35,460 nt of DNA from Acidimicrobiia bacterium (lineage in GTDB: Bacteria > Acidobacteriota > Terriglobia > Bryobacterales > Bryobacteraceae). Both the position numbers and the translations under genes were made by a program. Positions 6,607 through 14,404 of this stretch are shown in pieces. The stretch spans positions 1 through 35,460 of the forward strand of contig VFZE01000052.1 in assembly GCA_016871315.1 (NCBI GenBank), read 5' to 3'. Numbering within the stretch: the first letter of the stretch is position 1; every line of letters begins with the position of its first letter. The notes beneath the pieces are model-generated. The model was not told the DNA's origin, searched no databases, and worked only from the letters and a program-made list of their open reading frames with translations.

Positions 6607-9600
6607 TTAGAAAATCAGCTTGAGCCCGAACTGAATAATGCGCGCGTCACGCGCCGAAGTAATGGTGCCGAATTGAGCGCGGGCATTCCTGCCATCGGGA
6701 CCCGGCGAAAACCCATCGTCGACCAGACCAAGATTCACGTGATTCGGCATGTTAAACATTTCAGCGCGGAACTGCAAATTGAATCGCTCCGTAATTCGAG
6801 TATCCTTGATCACCGAAAAATCAATGTTGACCGCGCCCGGATGGCGAACGTCCGGGATGGCCACCCCCACATTTCCAAAGGTGAAGGCCGGGGGGTTGAC
6901 GAACTGGGAGGTGTCGAACCATCGTTGCGCGGTGCGCTGGCCGCCAGGCAACTCGGCGCTAACTCCCGTCGAGTTCGGACGGTCCGCCTGGAAATTGTTC
7001 GCGCCGCGAACGGTGAGGGGGATTCCGGACTGCATCACTGCAATGGCGTTGAGTTGCCAACCACCAATGAGCCTCCGGACCACGGCATTCGACGAGTTGA
7101 ATGTGTGGCCCGGGCCAAACGGAAGCTCCCAAAGCGCGCTGATTACCAGACGCTGCGACACGTCTGCCGGATCTACCGAACGGTTTAACTGGCGGTTGAA
7201 CAGACCATCCTGGAATCCACCTTCATTCGTCTGCTCCACTGGACCGAAATTGACCGGGATTGCCGCCGAGTCGCTGATGCGTTTGCCGTTCGTGTAGGCG
7301 ATGTTCAGCAGTACGCCGGCGCTCATCCGCTTCTGCACATTCACCTGCAACTGGTGGGAAAGGTAATTGCCCAACCGCGGATCGCCTACGTTCGCGGCCT
7401 GATAGTAGGGATACGGCATGAGCAACCGCTCCCGCTGAATGGTGGCGGCGCCAAGTCCGCCTGGAACCCTGCCCGCGTAAGGATTCGGAACCGGCGTAAA
7501 TAGCGCCTGGCCGAGCTGCTGGCGTACCTGCGGATTGACCTGGTTCAGATTATAGCCATTGGCGGCAAAGTGATTGCCCTTGTTACCCGCATAGGAAACA
7601 TCGACAAGCCAATTGCTGATCTGGTGCTGGATGCTGAAGTTCCACTGCTGAGTGATTGGCGTTGTAGGGTCGCTCTCGATCAGACTGACGGATTGTCCGA
7701 GCAGCGCGAGAGGCCCTGCCGATGATCCCGGCGATTGAATCGGAGCCGAAGGAAATCCCTGCTGGAAGCGAAATGCGCGCAGCCCCGGCCCTTGTGCGAT
7801 GTAATTGGTACGCGTCGTCGAGAACAGCTGCGTGTTTCCTAGGAAATTCCGCCAAAAGATTGACGGATAGAAAATGCCGTAGCCGCCGCGCAACACCGTC
7901 TTCCCCGAGCCGAAAACGTCGAATGCAAACCCGAAGCGCGGCGCAAAGTCGTTGTAGTCCTCTTTAAGGAAGCTTCGAGGCTGGCCGCCGACGCCGGCGT
8001 ACACTGTAGTTCCCGTAAATCCGCCGGCCGTAGCGTTGGGATCGAAGTTGATGTGCCCGTCGTAGCGCTCGTACGGCTTTTGCTGCCAGTCGTAACGGAA
8101 TCCCAGGTTTAGCGTAAGGCGGCGGTTCAATTTCCAGTCATCTTGCACGAATGCGCTAATTGCCGTTCCGTGCCACGAGTTGCCCAGGATTCGATCGATA
8201 AAGGCGCTTCCGGTGTCGCCGAGAAGAAATTGAGCCATGTTGAATCCTGTCCCGGCCGGACTCTGCGGATTGCTGGTGAGGCCCGCGAACGAGTAATCGC
8301 CCGAAAGGGCCGCCCCTTGCAGGTTGCTGCCCTGCAGAATGCGATGGTTGTATCCAATCTTGAGCGAGTGGTTCCCCTGTATCTTGGTCACCAAATTTTG
8401 GATGTCCCAGTTGAGCGATCCGCGGCGGCCGGCGGCGCCCCCACCGATCGCGCCGAAACCGAAATTTATCTGCGGCATCTGGTCATTGGGGACGATCGGG
8501 GGAAGGCCTAGCTTGCTCGGCCAGTTCTGGCCCGCATTCACGGCGACAAAAACGAAACTTTGCCGCATCACGCCAACGCGCAGATTGTTGATCAACGTCG
8601 GCGAAAACGTGTGGGTGTCGGAAAGCATGATGTTGCGATTGATCTGGTCGTCTTCGCGGTTCGATCCGACGGTAGGGTCGAGGAAGAACGAGTTAGCTTT
8701 CGGTATATGCTGCGCGCTCGTGTAGCGGAAGAAGATTGAGTTCCGATCGTTGAACCGGTGGTCGATCTTGAAATTCCATTGCGTCCAGTCGACTGAGCTG
8801 AGCGCGGCATCCTGGAAATTCTGCTCCTGTGTAAACTGGTTCGCCGGGGCCTTGTTCGGCTCGGGCCAGAAGGCGAGGATCTTCGGGGTAATGGTGTCGA
8901 ACCGGGTTGCAGGAACCAAATTCCCTGGGAAAACATCCCGAATTTGTCCGGCCCCTGCAGGATTCACCCTGGTCGTCGCAGGATCGTAAACCGGAACGAA
9001 CGCACCGCGGGCGGTGGCGAGCCGGCTGAAATCGCCCCGCCGCCATTCGGCAATGGGCACGCTGGCGATGCGCGGACTGCTGCGGCGCAACAAGTACTTT
9101 TCGTAATTGAAGAAGCCGAAGGTGCGGTTCTTAATAATCGGCCCGCCGATGGAGCCGCCAAACTGGTTGTAGCGAAGAGGTAGTTTGGCGGAAGCGAACG
9201 GGTTGCGCGCGTCAAACTTGTCATTGCGCAGAAACTCGTATGCCGTCCCGTGGAACTCGTTCGTGCCCGACTTGCTCACCAGGTTTATCGCGCCGCCAGC
9301 AGTAAATCCAAACTCGGCCGACATCGCGCCGCTCTGGACTTTGAACTCCTCCACCGCGTCAACGGCCGGTGGCACGCCCACCTCGCCGACGTAACTCAAC
9401 ACGTTGTTGTTGCCGTCCAGCATCTGCGCGTTCATGGAGTTCGGACTGCCGTTGATGCTGAGGGATGAAATCTGGATGCCGCGATCGCCAAAGCCGGAAT
9501 TCGTCGGGCCGGCATTCGAGATCACCCCTGGATTGAGCAGCGTGAGCGAAAGTGCATTGCGTCCGTTAAGAGGCAGGTCGCGCACCCGGCGGTTTTCAAT

Positions 9601-10002
9601 CACCGTGCCCAGAGTGGCGTCCGAGGTGTTTACGAGAGGCGCCTCGCCGCTTACCTCGACGGTCTCCGCCAGTTGCCCAATTTCGAGGCGCAGATTGACC
9701 TGCGCGTTCTGGTTCACCTGCAACGTGATTCCGCTCCGCACCGCGACCTTGAAACCAGTCTGTTGGCCGCGCACCTCGTACTCGCCCACCGGAAGGCCCG
9801 GCGCGGTGTAGAAGCCACTCTCATTCGTCGTCGCGCGAAAGGTGGCGCCCGTGCCAACGCTCTTCACTTCCACCGACGCACCGGCGATCACCGCATTCTG
9901 AGCGTCAGACACCGTCCCTGAAATTGTCCCGGTTCCCTGCTGTGCCATTACCAAGGCAGCAGCCATCACCGTCATGGAAATTGTCCGGATGAAACTTCTC
10001 AT
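6607..10002 (-). CDS. Oar-like TonB-dependent outer-membrane receptor with carboxypeptidase-regulatory domain
   Basis: The 1131-residue protein starts with a signal peptide (MRSFIRTISMTVMAAALVMAQ), then a CarboxypepD_reg domain (GTISGTVSDAQNAVIAGASV, about residues 23-105), a plug-like region (LPLNGRNALSLTLLNPGV), and a long series of beta strands ending in Phe (FGLKLIF), as expected for a beta-barrel recognised by the BAM machinery. This large type is abundant in Solibacter-like Acidobacteria and is presumed to take up carbohydrates or peptides with TonB energy; no ligand can be deduced. I chose ATG 10002 because the signal peptide begins there; an in-frame ATG at 10059 would add 19 polar residues. 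It is the first gene of the six-gene minus-strand operon and diverges from the GntR regulator gene. Confidence 0.9.
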   Translation of the reverse strand: MRSFIRTISMTVMAAALVMAQQGTGTISGTVSDAQNAVIAGASVEVKSVGTGATFRATTNESGFYTAPGLPVGEYEVRGQQTGFKVAVRSGITLQVNQNAQVNLRLEIGQLAETVEVSGEAPLVNTSDATLGTVIENRRVRDLPLNGRNALSLTLLNPGVISNAGPTNSGFGDRGIQISSLSINGSPNSMNAQMLDGNNNVLSYVGEVGVPPAVDAVEEFKVQSGAMSAEFGFTAGGAINLVSKSGTNEFHGTAYEFLRNDKFDARNPFASAKLPLRYNQFGGSIGGPIIKNRTFGFFNYEKYLLRRSSPRIASVPIAEWRRGDFSRLATARGAFVPVYDPATTRVNPAGAGQIRDVFPGNLVPATRFDTITPKILAFWPEPNKAPANQFTQEQNFQDAALSSVDWTQWNFKIDHRFNDRNSIFFRYTSAQHIPKANSFFLDPTVGSNREDDQINRNIMLSDTHTFSPTLINNLRVGVMRQSFVFVAVNAGQNWPSKLGLPPIVPNDQMPQINFGFGAIGGGAAGRRGSLNWDIQNLVTKIQGNHSLKIGYNHRILQGSNLQGAALSGDYSFAGLTSNPQSPAGTGFNMAQFLLGDTGSAFIDRILGNSWHGTAISAFVQDDWKLNRRLTLNLGFRYDWQQKPYERYDGHINFDPNATAGGFTGTTVYAGVGGQPRSFLKEDYNDFAPRFGFAFDVFGSGKTVLRGGYGIFYPSIFWRNFLGNTQLFSTTRTNYIAQGPGLRAFRFQQGFPSAPIQSPGSSAGPLALLGQSVSLIESDPTTPITQQWNFSIQHQISNWLVDVSYAGNKGNHFAANGYNLNQVNPQVRQQLGQALFTPVPNPYAGRVPGGLGAATIQRERLLMPYPYYQAANVGDPRLGNYLSHQLQVNVQKRMSAGVLLNIAYTNGKRISDSAAIPVNFGPVEQTNEGGFQDGLFNRQLNRSVDPADVSQRLVISALWELPFGPGHTFNSSNAVVRRLIGGWQLNAIAVMQSGIPLTVRGANNFQADRPNSTGVSAELPGGQRTAQRWFDTSQFVNPPAFTFGNVGVAIPDVRHPGAVNIDFSVIKDTRITERFNLQFRAEMFNMPNHVNLGLVDDGFSPGPDGRNARAQFGTITSARDARIIQFGLKLIF

Positions 10003-10091
10003 ATGGGTACTGCCCTTGCCTGCGCCGCATCCTGAGGAATGTGGCTCGTCTGCAATCATGTCATGTTTCTCATTCTATTGCAACACTAAAA

Positions 10092-10119
10092 TTTCAGATT
10101 TCAGAACTTGAATCTGAAA
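10092..10119. promoter_or_regulatory. Inverted repeat, candidate GntR operator in divergent promoter region
   Basis: TTTCAGATT (10092-10100) and AATCTGAAA (10111-10119) form perfect 9-bp arms around a 10-base spacer, centred in the 128-bp region between the TonB-receptor and regulator genes. On the plus strand TTGAAT (10108-10113) and TATGCT (10130-10135), 16 bases apart, could be the regulator promoter, and the right arm would overlap its -35 box. On the minus strand TAGAAT and TTGCAA/CATGAT elements lie just beyond the left arm. A dimeric GntR protein bound here could control both operons. No binding is proven. Confidence 0.5.
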
Positions 10120-10130
10120 GACTTTGATGT

Positions 10131-10844
10131 ATGCTAGAGTCTGGTAATTCGCCATTCATGGAACTGGCCAAAATCAAGCGTCAGCGCGCCAACGATGAGG
10201 TTTATCAATCACTTCGACAGGCGATTTTAAACCGCGTATTCACGCCGGGCGAGCGTCTCCAAATCGATGAAATCTCGGCGAAACTCGACGTCAGCCAAAC
10301 TCCGGTCCGTAATGCCGTGCAACGGCTGGCCTCCGAAGGGCTGATCGAGATCCGCCCGCGCAGCGGGACCTTCGTCGCTACGCTGACGAACCGGGATATT
10401 GAGGAAACGTTCGAGCTTCGAATAGCCTTGGAGTGCCTGGCGGCTGAGCGCGCTATTAAAAGGATGGGCGAAGACGAGATCGCCGCCATGAAGGATCTCG
10501 TGTCGCGCATGGTCGAGCCGGTTACCGACGACGGCGGCCTCCTGCGCCGCCAGGAGTGGAACACCGAGTTCCACGCCATTCTGATTCGGGCGGCCGGCAA
10601 TCAGCGTCTTCAGCAGATGTACGACGAACTGCGGGCCAATATTCAAATCGCCCGCATTCACGTCGCCGAACACAACCGCGGCTCCCGCTTCGACCTCGAG
10701 CATGCCGAACACGAAGCTATCATCACCGCACTGGAGGCACGCGATCTGGAGGCGCTCAAAGCAAATCTCACTGCCCATATCGACCGGGCCCGCACGAGCC
10801 TCATCGCCGCGCTCGAAGAACAAACCAAAGGAAGCGAACAGTAG
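10131..10844 (+). CDS. GntR-family transcriptional regulator (FCD/FadR subfamily)
   Basis: The 237-residue protein has a GntR winged helix at residues about 15-80 (DEVYQSLRQAI, PGERLQIDEISAKLDVSQTP, VRNAVQRLASEGLIEIRPR) and an all-helical FCD ligand-binding domain at about 90-225. The FCD metal site is suggested by an acidic position and spaced histidines (EFHAILI, HAEHEAIITALEARD). FCD regulators usually sense small carboxylates such as sugar acids, which fits the genes that follow. The first ATG is 10131. ATG 10158 (MELAKIKRQ) is an equally good start, and neither has a convincing ribosome binding site. The stop codon directly abuts the aldolase start. A 9-bp inverted repeat just upstream is its likely operator. 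Confidence 0.9.
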   Translation: MLESGNSPFMELAKIKRQRANDEVYQSLRQAILNRVFTPGERLQIDEISAKLDVSQTPVRNAVQRLASEGLIEIRPRSGTFVATLTNRDIEETFELRIALECLAAERAIKRMGEDEIAAMKDLVSRMVEPVTDDGGLLRRQEWNTEFHAILIRAAGNQRLQQMYDELRANIQIARIHVAEHNRGSRFDLEHAEHEAIITALEARDLEALKANLTAHIDRARTSLIAALEEQTKGSEQ

Positions 10845-11732
10845 ATGCTTAGAGGGGTTTTTCCCATTGTTGTGACGCCGTTCGCCGACGACGGCTCGGT
10901 GGACTACGAATCGCTCGACCGGCTCATCGATCACCTGCTCGCCCAAGGCGCGCACGGGCTCGGACTCTTCGGGAACGCGAGCGAAGGCTACGCGCTCGCC
11001 TCCTCCGAGCGCCGCCAGATGCTCGAGCGGATCGTAGAGCACGTGAACGGCCGCGTGCCGCTTGTCGCCAGTTCGGGCCACACGGGCACGGACGTCGCCG
11101 CCGCGCAGAGCCGCGAGGCGCAGGATCAGGGCGCCGACGCGTTGATGGTGCTGCCTCCTTATTTACTGAAGCCGGACGGCGAAGGACTCCTGTGTTACTT
11201 CACTGCAATTTCCAATGCCGTCAGCATTCCAATTATGGTGCAGGACGCGCCGCTGATGACTCAGGTCGCCATGCCCGCGCCGCTGCTCGCCCGCATGGCC
11301 AAAGAGATCGAACACGTGAAATCCGCCAAGGTGGAAGCGCCGCCGACGGCGCCGAAAATCGGGTCGCTTAGCGCCCTGGTTGGCGACAAGCTGGCCATCT
11401 TTGGCGGGCTCAACGGCCAGTTTCTCATCGAGGAGTTCGGCCGCGGCGCGATCGGCGCCATGCCTTCAAGCGACATCACATCGACGTACGTTCGCGTGTG
11501 GAACGCGCTCGAAGCCGGCGACACCGCGGAAGCGTGGCGTGTGTTCACGCCTGCCCTGCCGCTGATCCGCTTCCAACTCCAGCCCGGCCTCGGCGTCTCC
11601 GCCGCCAAACACAACCTGGTTGCCCGCGGCGTAATCAAATCCGCCCGCGTGCGCCAGCCAACCTCTGCTCTCGATGGCGCCGGACTCAAGGAACTCGAAG
11701 TCCTGCGCGAACTCGCCGATCGGATGGAATGA
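10845..11732 (+). CDS. DapA/NanA-family (dihydrodipicolinate synthase-like) aldolase or lyase
   Basis: The 295-residue protein fits the length and fold of the DapA superfamily: PIVVTPFADDGSVD at the N-terminus, the GLFGNASEGYALASSER substrate-loop segment, VLPPYL, and a Schiff-base lysine, most likely Lys162 in SAKVEAPP. The conserved tyrosine of the YNVP motif of true DHDPS is replaced (VQDAP, residues 132-136), so lysine biosynthesis is unlikely. Members beside sugar-acid dehydratases often cleave or rearrange 2-keto-3-deoxy sugar acids, which is my preferred reading. Its ATG follows the regulator stop with no gap, and its stop overlaps the start of the next dehydratase gene as ATGA. Confidence 0.87.
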   Translation: MLRGVFPIVVTPFADDGSVDYESLDRLIDHLLAQGAHGLGLFGNASEGYALASSERRQMLERIVEHVNGRVPLVASSGHTGTDVAAAQSREAQDQGADALMVLPPYLLKPDGEGLLCYFTAISNAVSIPIMVQDAPLMTQVAMPAPLLARMAKEIEHVKSAKVEAPPTAPKIGSLSALVGDKLAIFGGLNGQFLIEEFGRGAIGAMPSSDITSTYVRVWNALEAGDTAEAWRVFTPALPLIRFQLQPGLGVSAAKHNLVARGVIKSARVRQPTSALDGAGLKELEVLRELADRME

Positions 11733-12823
11733 AAGTCACCCGCATGGAAGCCCGCCCCGTGCGCCTGCCGCGTGACATCGCGCAAGCCACGGGCACGGCG
11801 GGCTCGCCCACGGTACTCGCGCCGTCGACCAATGACTACCGATGGTCGAGCGTTTACCCGTGCCTCTACTCGGTGAACTTCGAGACTGCGGTGGTGCGCG
11901 TTGAAACCGATGCGGGCATCCATGGCTGGGGCGAAGCGCAAGCGCCGCTTGCGCCCGAAGTGGCGTGCGCCATCATCGACCGCCTGCTCGCCCCCGTCCT
12001 CGTTGGCGAAGAGGTGAACGCCGAAGCCCTCTGGGACCGCATGTACAACACCATGCGCGTGCGCGGCCAGACGGGCGGCTTCATGATCGACGCCATCTCG
12101 GCCATCGACATCGCGCTCTGGGACATTCGCGGCCGGGCCGAAGGCGTGCCTGTTTCGAAGATGCTCAGCTCTGCTCCCAAGACGCGTCTCCCCGCCTATC
12201 TCAGTGGTCTCGCCAAGGGCGCGTCGCCCGAGCCGTTCACCCAGGTGAAGCTTTTCTACGACACGCACACGCCGGAGGAATTCTTCGGCGCCTGGCCCAG
12301 CGGCGTGCAAGTGGCGGCCGATGCGCTGTGGCGGCACACGCCCGAGTCGGCCCTTGAATTCGGGGCCGAGCTCGACCGCCGCGGGGCGCTGTGGTTTGAA
12401 GCGCCGCTCGCGCCCGAAGATCCGCTGGCTCACGCGGAGCTGGCGCGCCGCGTCAAGACGCCGGTTGCCATCGGCGAGAGCTACCGTACGCGCTTCGAGA
12501 TGGCGCCCTTCTTTCGCCAGCGCGCGGTGGGTGTTTATCAACCCGACCTTGGCCGCTCGGGTATCACCGAGGGGCTTCGCCTTGCCGCCGTCGCCGCTGA
12601 GCACGGCATCCCCGTAGTACCGCACGTCAGTATCGCCTTTGGTCCGCAGCTTGCCGCCGCGCTCCACCTCGCCGCCGCCGTGCCGAACTGCCACCTGGTG
12701 GAATACAATCCGCAAGTGGCCGCCATCGCTAACCGGTTCCTCGCGAAACCCATCGAAATGGACGGCTGCTCATATCTGTTGCCGGAAGGCCCCGGCCTCG
12801 GGATCGAACTGGAGTGGCCATGA
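11729..12823 (+). CDS. Mandelate racemase/muconate lactonizing-type sugar-acid dehydratase (cytoplasmic)
   Basis: The start ATG at 11729 overlaps the aldolase stop (ATGA), giving 364 residues without a signal peptide. The enolase-superfamily pattern is complete: capping domain to about 135, Lys174 (QVKLF), metal-ligand candidates Asp198, Glu224 (WFEAPLAPED) and Glu250 (IGES), and His299 in VPHVS. It is clearly related to the exported paralogue at 5322-6602 (shared LWDRMYNTMRVRG-like and SGITEGLRLA-like segments), but the stretch between Lys174 and Asp198 is several residues shorter. With the aldolase and the MFS transporter it forms a plausible dehydrate-then-cleave pathway for an aldonic or uronic acid. 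The precise substrate cannot be read from sequence. Confidence 0.88.
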   Translation: MKVTRMEARPVRLPRDIAQATGTAGSPTVLAPSTNDYRWSSVYPCLYSVNFETAVVRVETDAGIHGWGEAQAPLAPEVACAIIDRLLAPVLVGEEVNAEALWDRMYNTMRVRGQTGGFMIDAISAIDIALWDIRGRAEGVPVSKMLSSAPKTRLPAYLSGLAKGASPEPFTQVKLFYDTHTPEEFFGAWPSGVQVAADALWRHTPESALEFGAELDRRGALWFEAPLAPEDPLAHAELARRVKTPVAIGESYRTRFEMAPFFRQRAVGVYQPDLGRSGITEGLRLAAVAAEHGIPVVPHVSIAFGPQLAAALHLAAAVPNCHLVEYNPQVAAIANRFLAKPIEMDGCSYLLPEGPGLGIELEWP

Positions 12824-12828
12824 GGAGG

Positions 12829-12918
12829 TCGGGGACAGGCTCGTCTGACCTGAGCGCCCGCACTCTTCCTAAGTTGCTCGCTGTGGTAGGCGCGAGCGGC
12901 AGACGTGCCTGTCCCCCG
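12829..12918. repeat. REP-like imperfect palindrome with GGGGACAGGC arms
   Basis: Bases 12829-12847 (TCGGGGACAGGCTCGTCTG) are repeated in inverted form at 12900-12918, with one mismatch and one extra G, leaving a loop of about 52 bases. Almost the entire gap between the dehydratase and transporter genes consists of this element. The GGGGACAGGC core resembles extragenic palindromes that, as far as I recall, are scattered in Acidobacteria and Planctomycetes genomes. The transcript would form a long hairpin inside the operon, which could set relative expression of the transporter. Confidence 0.7.
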
Positions 12919-12929
12919 AGGCCAACGCC

Positions 12930-14177
12930 ATGACCCGCGTCCGCTGGTCCATCGCCTCGCTGCTGTTCCTCGCCACCGTGATCAACTACGTTGACCGGCA
13001 GACGTTGTCCGTCGTCGCGCCGGTGCTCACCAAGGAACTCGGCATCTCCAACACCGAGTACTCGAACATCCTTACGGCGTTCATGGTCCCGTACACGTTC
13101 ATGTACGTCATCTCCGGGTGGCTCGTGGACAAGTGGGGCACGCGCCGCGCACTGGCGACCTTCATGGCCTGGTGGAGCGCGGCCAACATTCTCCATGCCA
13201 CCGCGCGCTCCGCGTTTGGCCTCGGCTCTTTCCGCTTCCTGCTCGGCCTCGGCGAATCCGGAAATTTCATGGCCGCCGAGAAAGCTATCTCGGAATGGTA
13301 CCCGGCCAAGGAGCGCGGCTTTGCGAATGGCCTTGTCAATGCCGCTGCCGCGACGGGCGCCATCATCTCCCCGCCCCTGATCGCCTGGATCACGATTCAA
13401 TACGGCTGGCGCGCCGCGTTCGTCATCACCGGGTCGTTTGGGTTCGTTTGGCTCATCGCGTGGTTCGCCATTTACCGGCTGCCGCACGAGCACAAGAAGA
13501 TCAACGAGGCCGAGCGCCTCTACATTCTGGAGGGCCGCACGGGCCTCGAAAAGGAGCGCATTCCCTACCGCCGCCTGCTCGCGCTGCCCCAGGTGTGGGG
13601 CCTGCTCGTCTCGCGCGTCTTCGCCGACCCGGTGTGGTGGTTCTACCTTTTCTGGCTGCCGAAATATCTTCAGGACGTGCGCAGCTTCACGCTCGCCGAG
13701 ATCGGCATGATCGCCTGGATGCCGTACCTGTGTGCCGACCTCGGGTCGCTGTTCGGCGGCTGGGTGAGCGGCAGATTCATCTCGGCGAAGCGCAGCGCGC
13801 TCTTTGCTCGCCGCGCCACGATGGTGCCGTTCGCGCTGGTGATGCCCGTCGGGATTCTGGTGAACTATCTGCCGTCGGCGCCGGCGCTCGGCGTGATTTG
13901 CATCGTGACCTTCAGCCATATGGCGTGGAAGACGAACCTGATGACCATGACCAACGACATTTTCCCGACAAGCATGGTGGGCTCGGCGGCCGGCGTCGTC
14001 GGCTTGGGGAGCGGACTGGCTGGAGCGATCTCGACGCCCCTCGTCGGCCGGATCGTGGATGCGTTCGGGTACGGGTCGGTGTTCTGTGTGATGGGCTTCC
14101 TGCACCCGATCGCGATGGGGCTGCTGTTCCTGCTGGTGCGGCGTAAGGTGGAAGTGGCAGCGGAAGTTCGCGCGTAG
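12930..14177 (+). CDS. MFS transporter, hexuronate/galactonate (ACS) type
   Basis: The 415-residue membrane protein has about 12 hydrophobic segments and the marks of the anion:cation symporter family: FLATVINYVDRQTLSVVAP in helix 1, GWLVDKWGTRRAL between helices 2 and 3, and FLLGLGESGNFMAAEKAISEW in the helix 4-5 region. The acidic-site surroundings (GESGNF.AA.KA) are those of ExuT/DgoT-like hexuronate and galactonate symporters. It would import the monomeric sugar acid across the inner membrane for the cytoplasmic dehydratase and aldolase. The gene is separated from them by a 106-bp REP-like palindrome but keeps the same direction. Confidence 0.88.
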   Translation: MTRVRWSIASLLFLATVINYVDRQTLSVVAPVLTKELGISNTEYSNILTAFMVPYTFMYVISGWLVDKWGTRRALATFMAWWSAANILHATARSAFGLGSFRFLLGLGESGNFMAAEKAISEWYPAKERGFANGLVNAAAATGAIISPPLIAWITIQYGWRAAFVITGSFGFVWLIAWFAIYRLPHEHKKINEAERLYILEGRTGLEKERIPYRRLLALPQVWGLLVSRVFADPVWWFYLFWLPKYLQDVRSFTLAEIGMIAWMPYLCADLGSLFGGWVSGRFISAKRSALFARRATMVPFALVMPVGILVNYLPSAPALGVICIVTFSHMAWKTNLMTMTNDIFPTSMVGSAAGVVGLGSGLAGAISTPLVGRIVDAFGYGSVFCVMGFLHPIAMGLLFLLVRRKVEVAAEVRA

Positions 14178-14397
14178 AAGTACGTTCGAGTATTGGTACC
14201 AGAATTGGCTGTAAGCCGCTGAGGGGTGGTGGATTGCGTGACTTTGGGTTCGTTTGGTCAAAATGATTGGTGGCGCATGCCCTTGGCGTGCTGGCGGGGG
14301 CCGTGCCCTCGCAATCCCCTTCCGCGGCTAGGAGCCGCGACTGCACTAATCGTGCACAACGCCTGACGGCTGTGCGCTCGGAGACGGTGCGCCACCT
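14178..14397. other. Non-coding stretch rich in small palindromes
   Basis: No gene is recognisable between the transporter stop and the cupin pseudogene. Open frames here only continue antisense into the transporter. The stretch holds a perfect hairpin (14323-14339) and the left arm of a palindrome that ends inside the cupin remnant (14379-14404). It looks like accumulated intergenic repeat material. No U-rich terminator tail was seen. Confidence 0.6.
14323..14339. repeat. Perfect 7-bp hairpin
   Basis: CGCGGCT, loop AGG, AGCCGCG gives a perfect 7-bp GC-rich stem with a 3-base loop. No T-run follows on either strand, so a classic terminator is not supported. It is more likely part of a dispersed extragenic repeat. 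Confidence 0.6.
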
Positions 14398-14404
14398 GTC
14401 TCCG
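14379..14404. repeat. Palindrome abutting the truncated 3' end of the cupin remnant
   Basis: CGGAGAC (14379-14385) pairs with GTCTCCG (14398-14404), and the interior GGTG/CACC extends the symmetry. On the minus strand the cupin coding sequence loses family resemblance just where this palindrome begins, after the codons for VDVSGD, suggesting that insertion or expansion of this repeat removed the last residues of the cupin. Confidence 0.55.

Noticed and set aside
11261-12715. Open frame of about 484 codons on the minus strand opposite the aldolase and dehydratase genes
   Set aside because: Antisense to two well-supported genes and low-complexity in composition.
12729-14261. Long open frame (about 510 codons) on the minus strand opposite the MFS transporter
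   Set aside because: It is the antisense shadow of a GC-rich, clearly recognisable 12-helix transporter; its translation is rich in Arg, His and Pro with no family resemblance.
14323-14339. Intrinsic terminator after the MFS gene
   Set aside because: The hairpin is strong but no T-rich tract follows on either strand.
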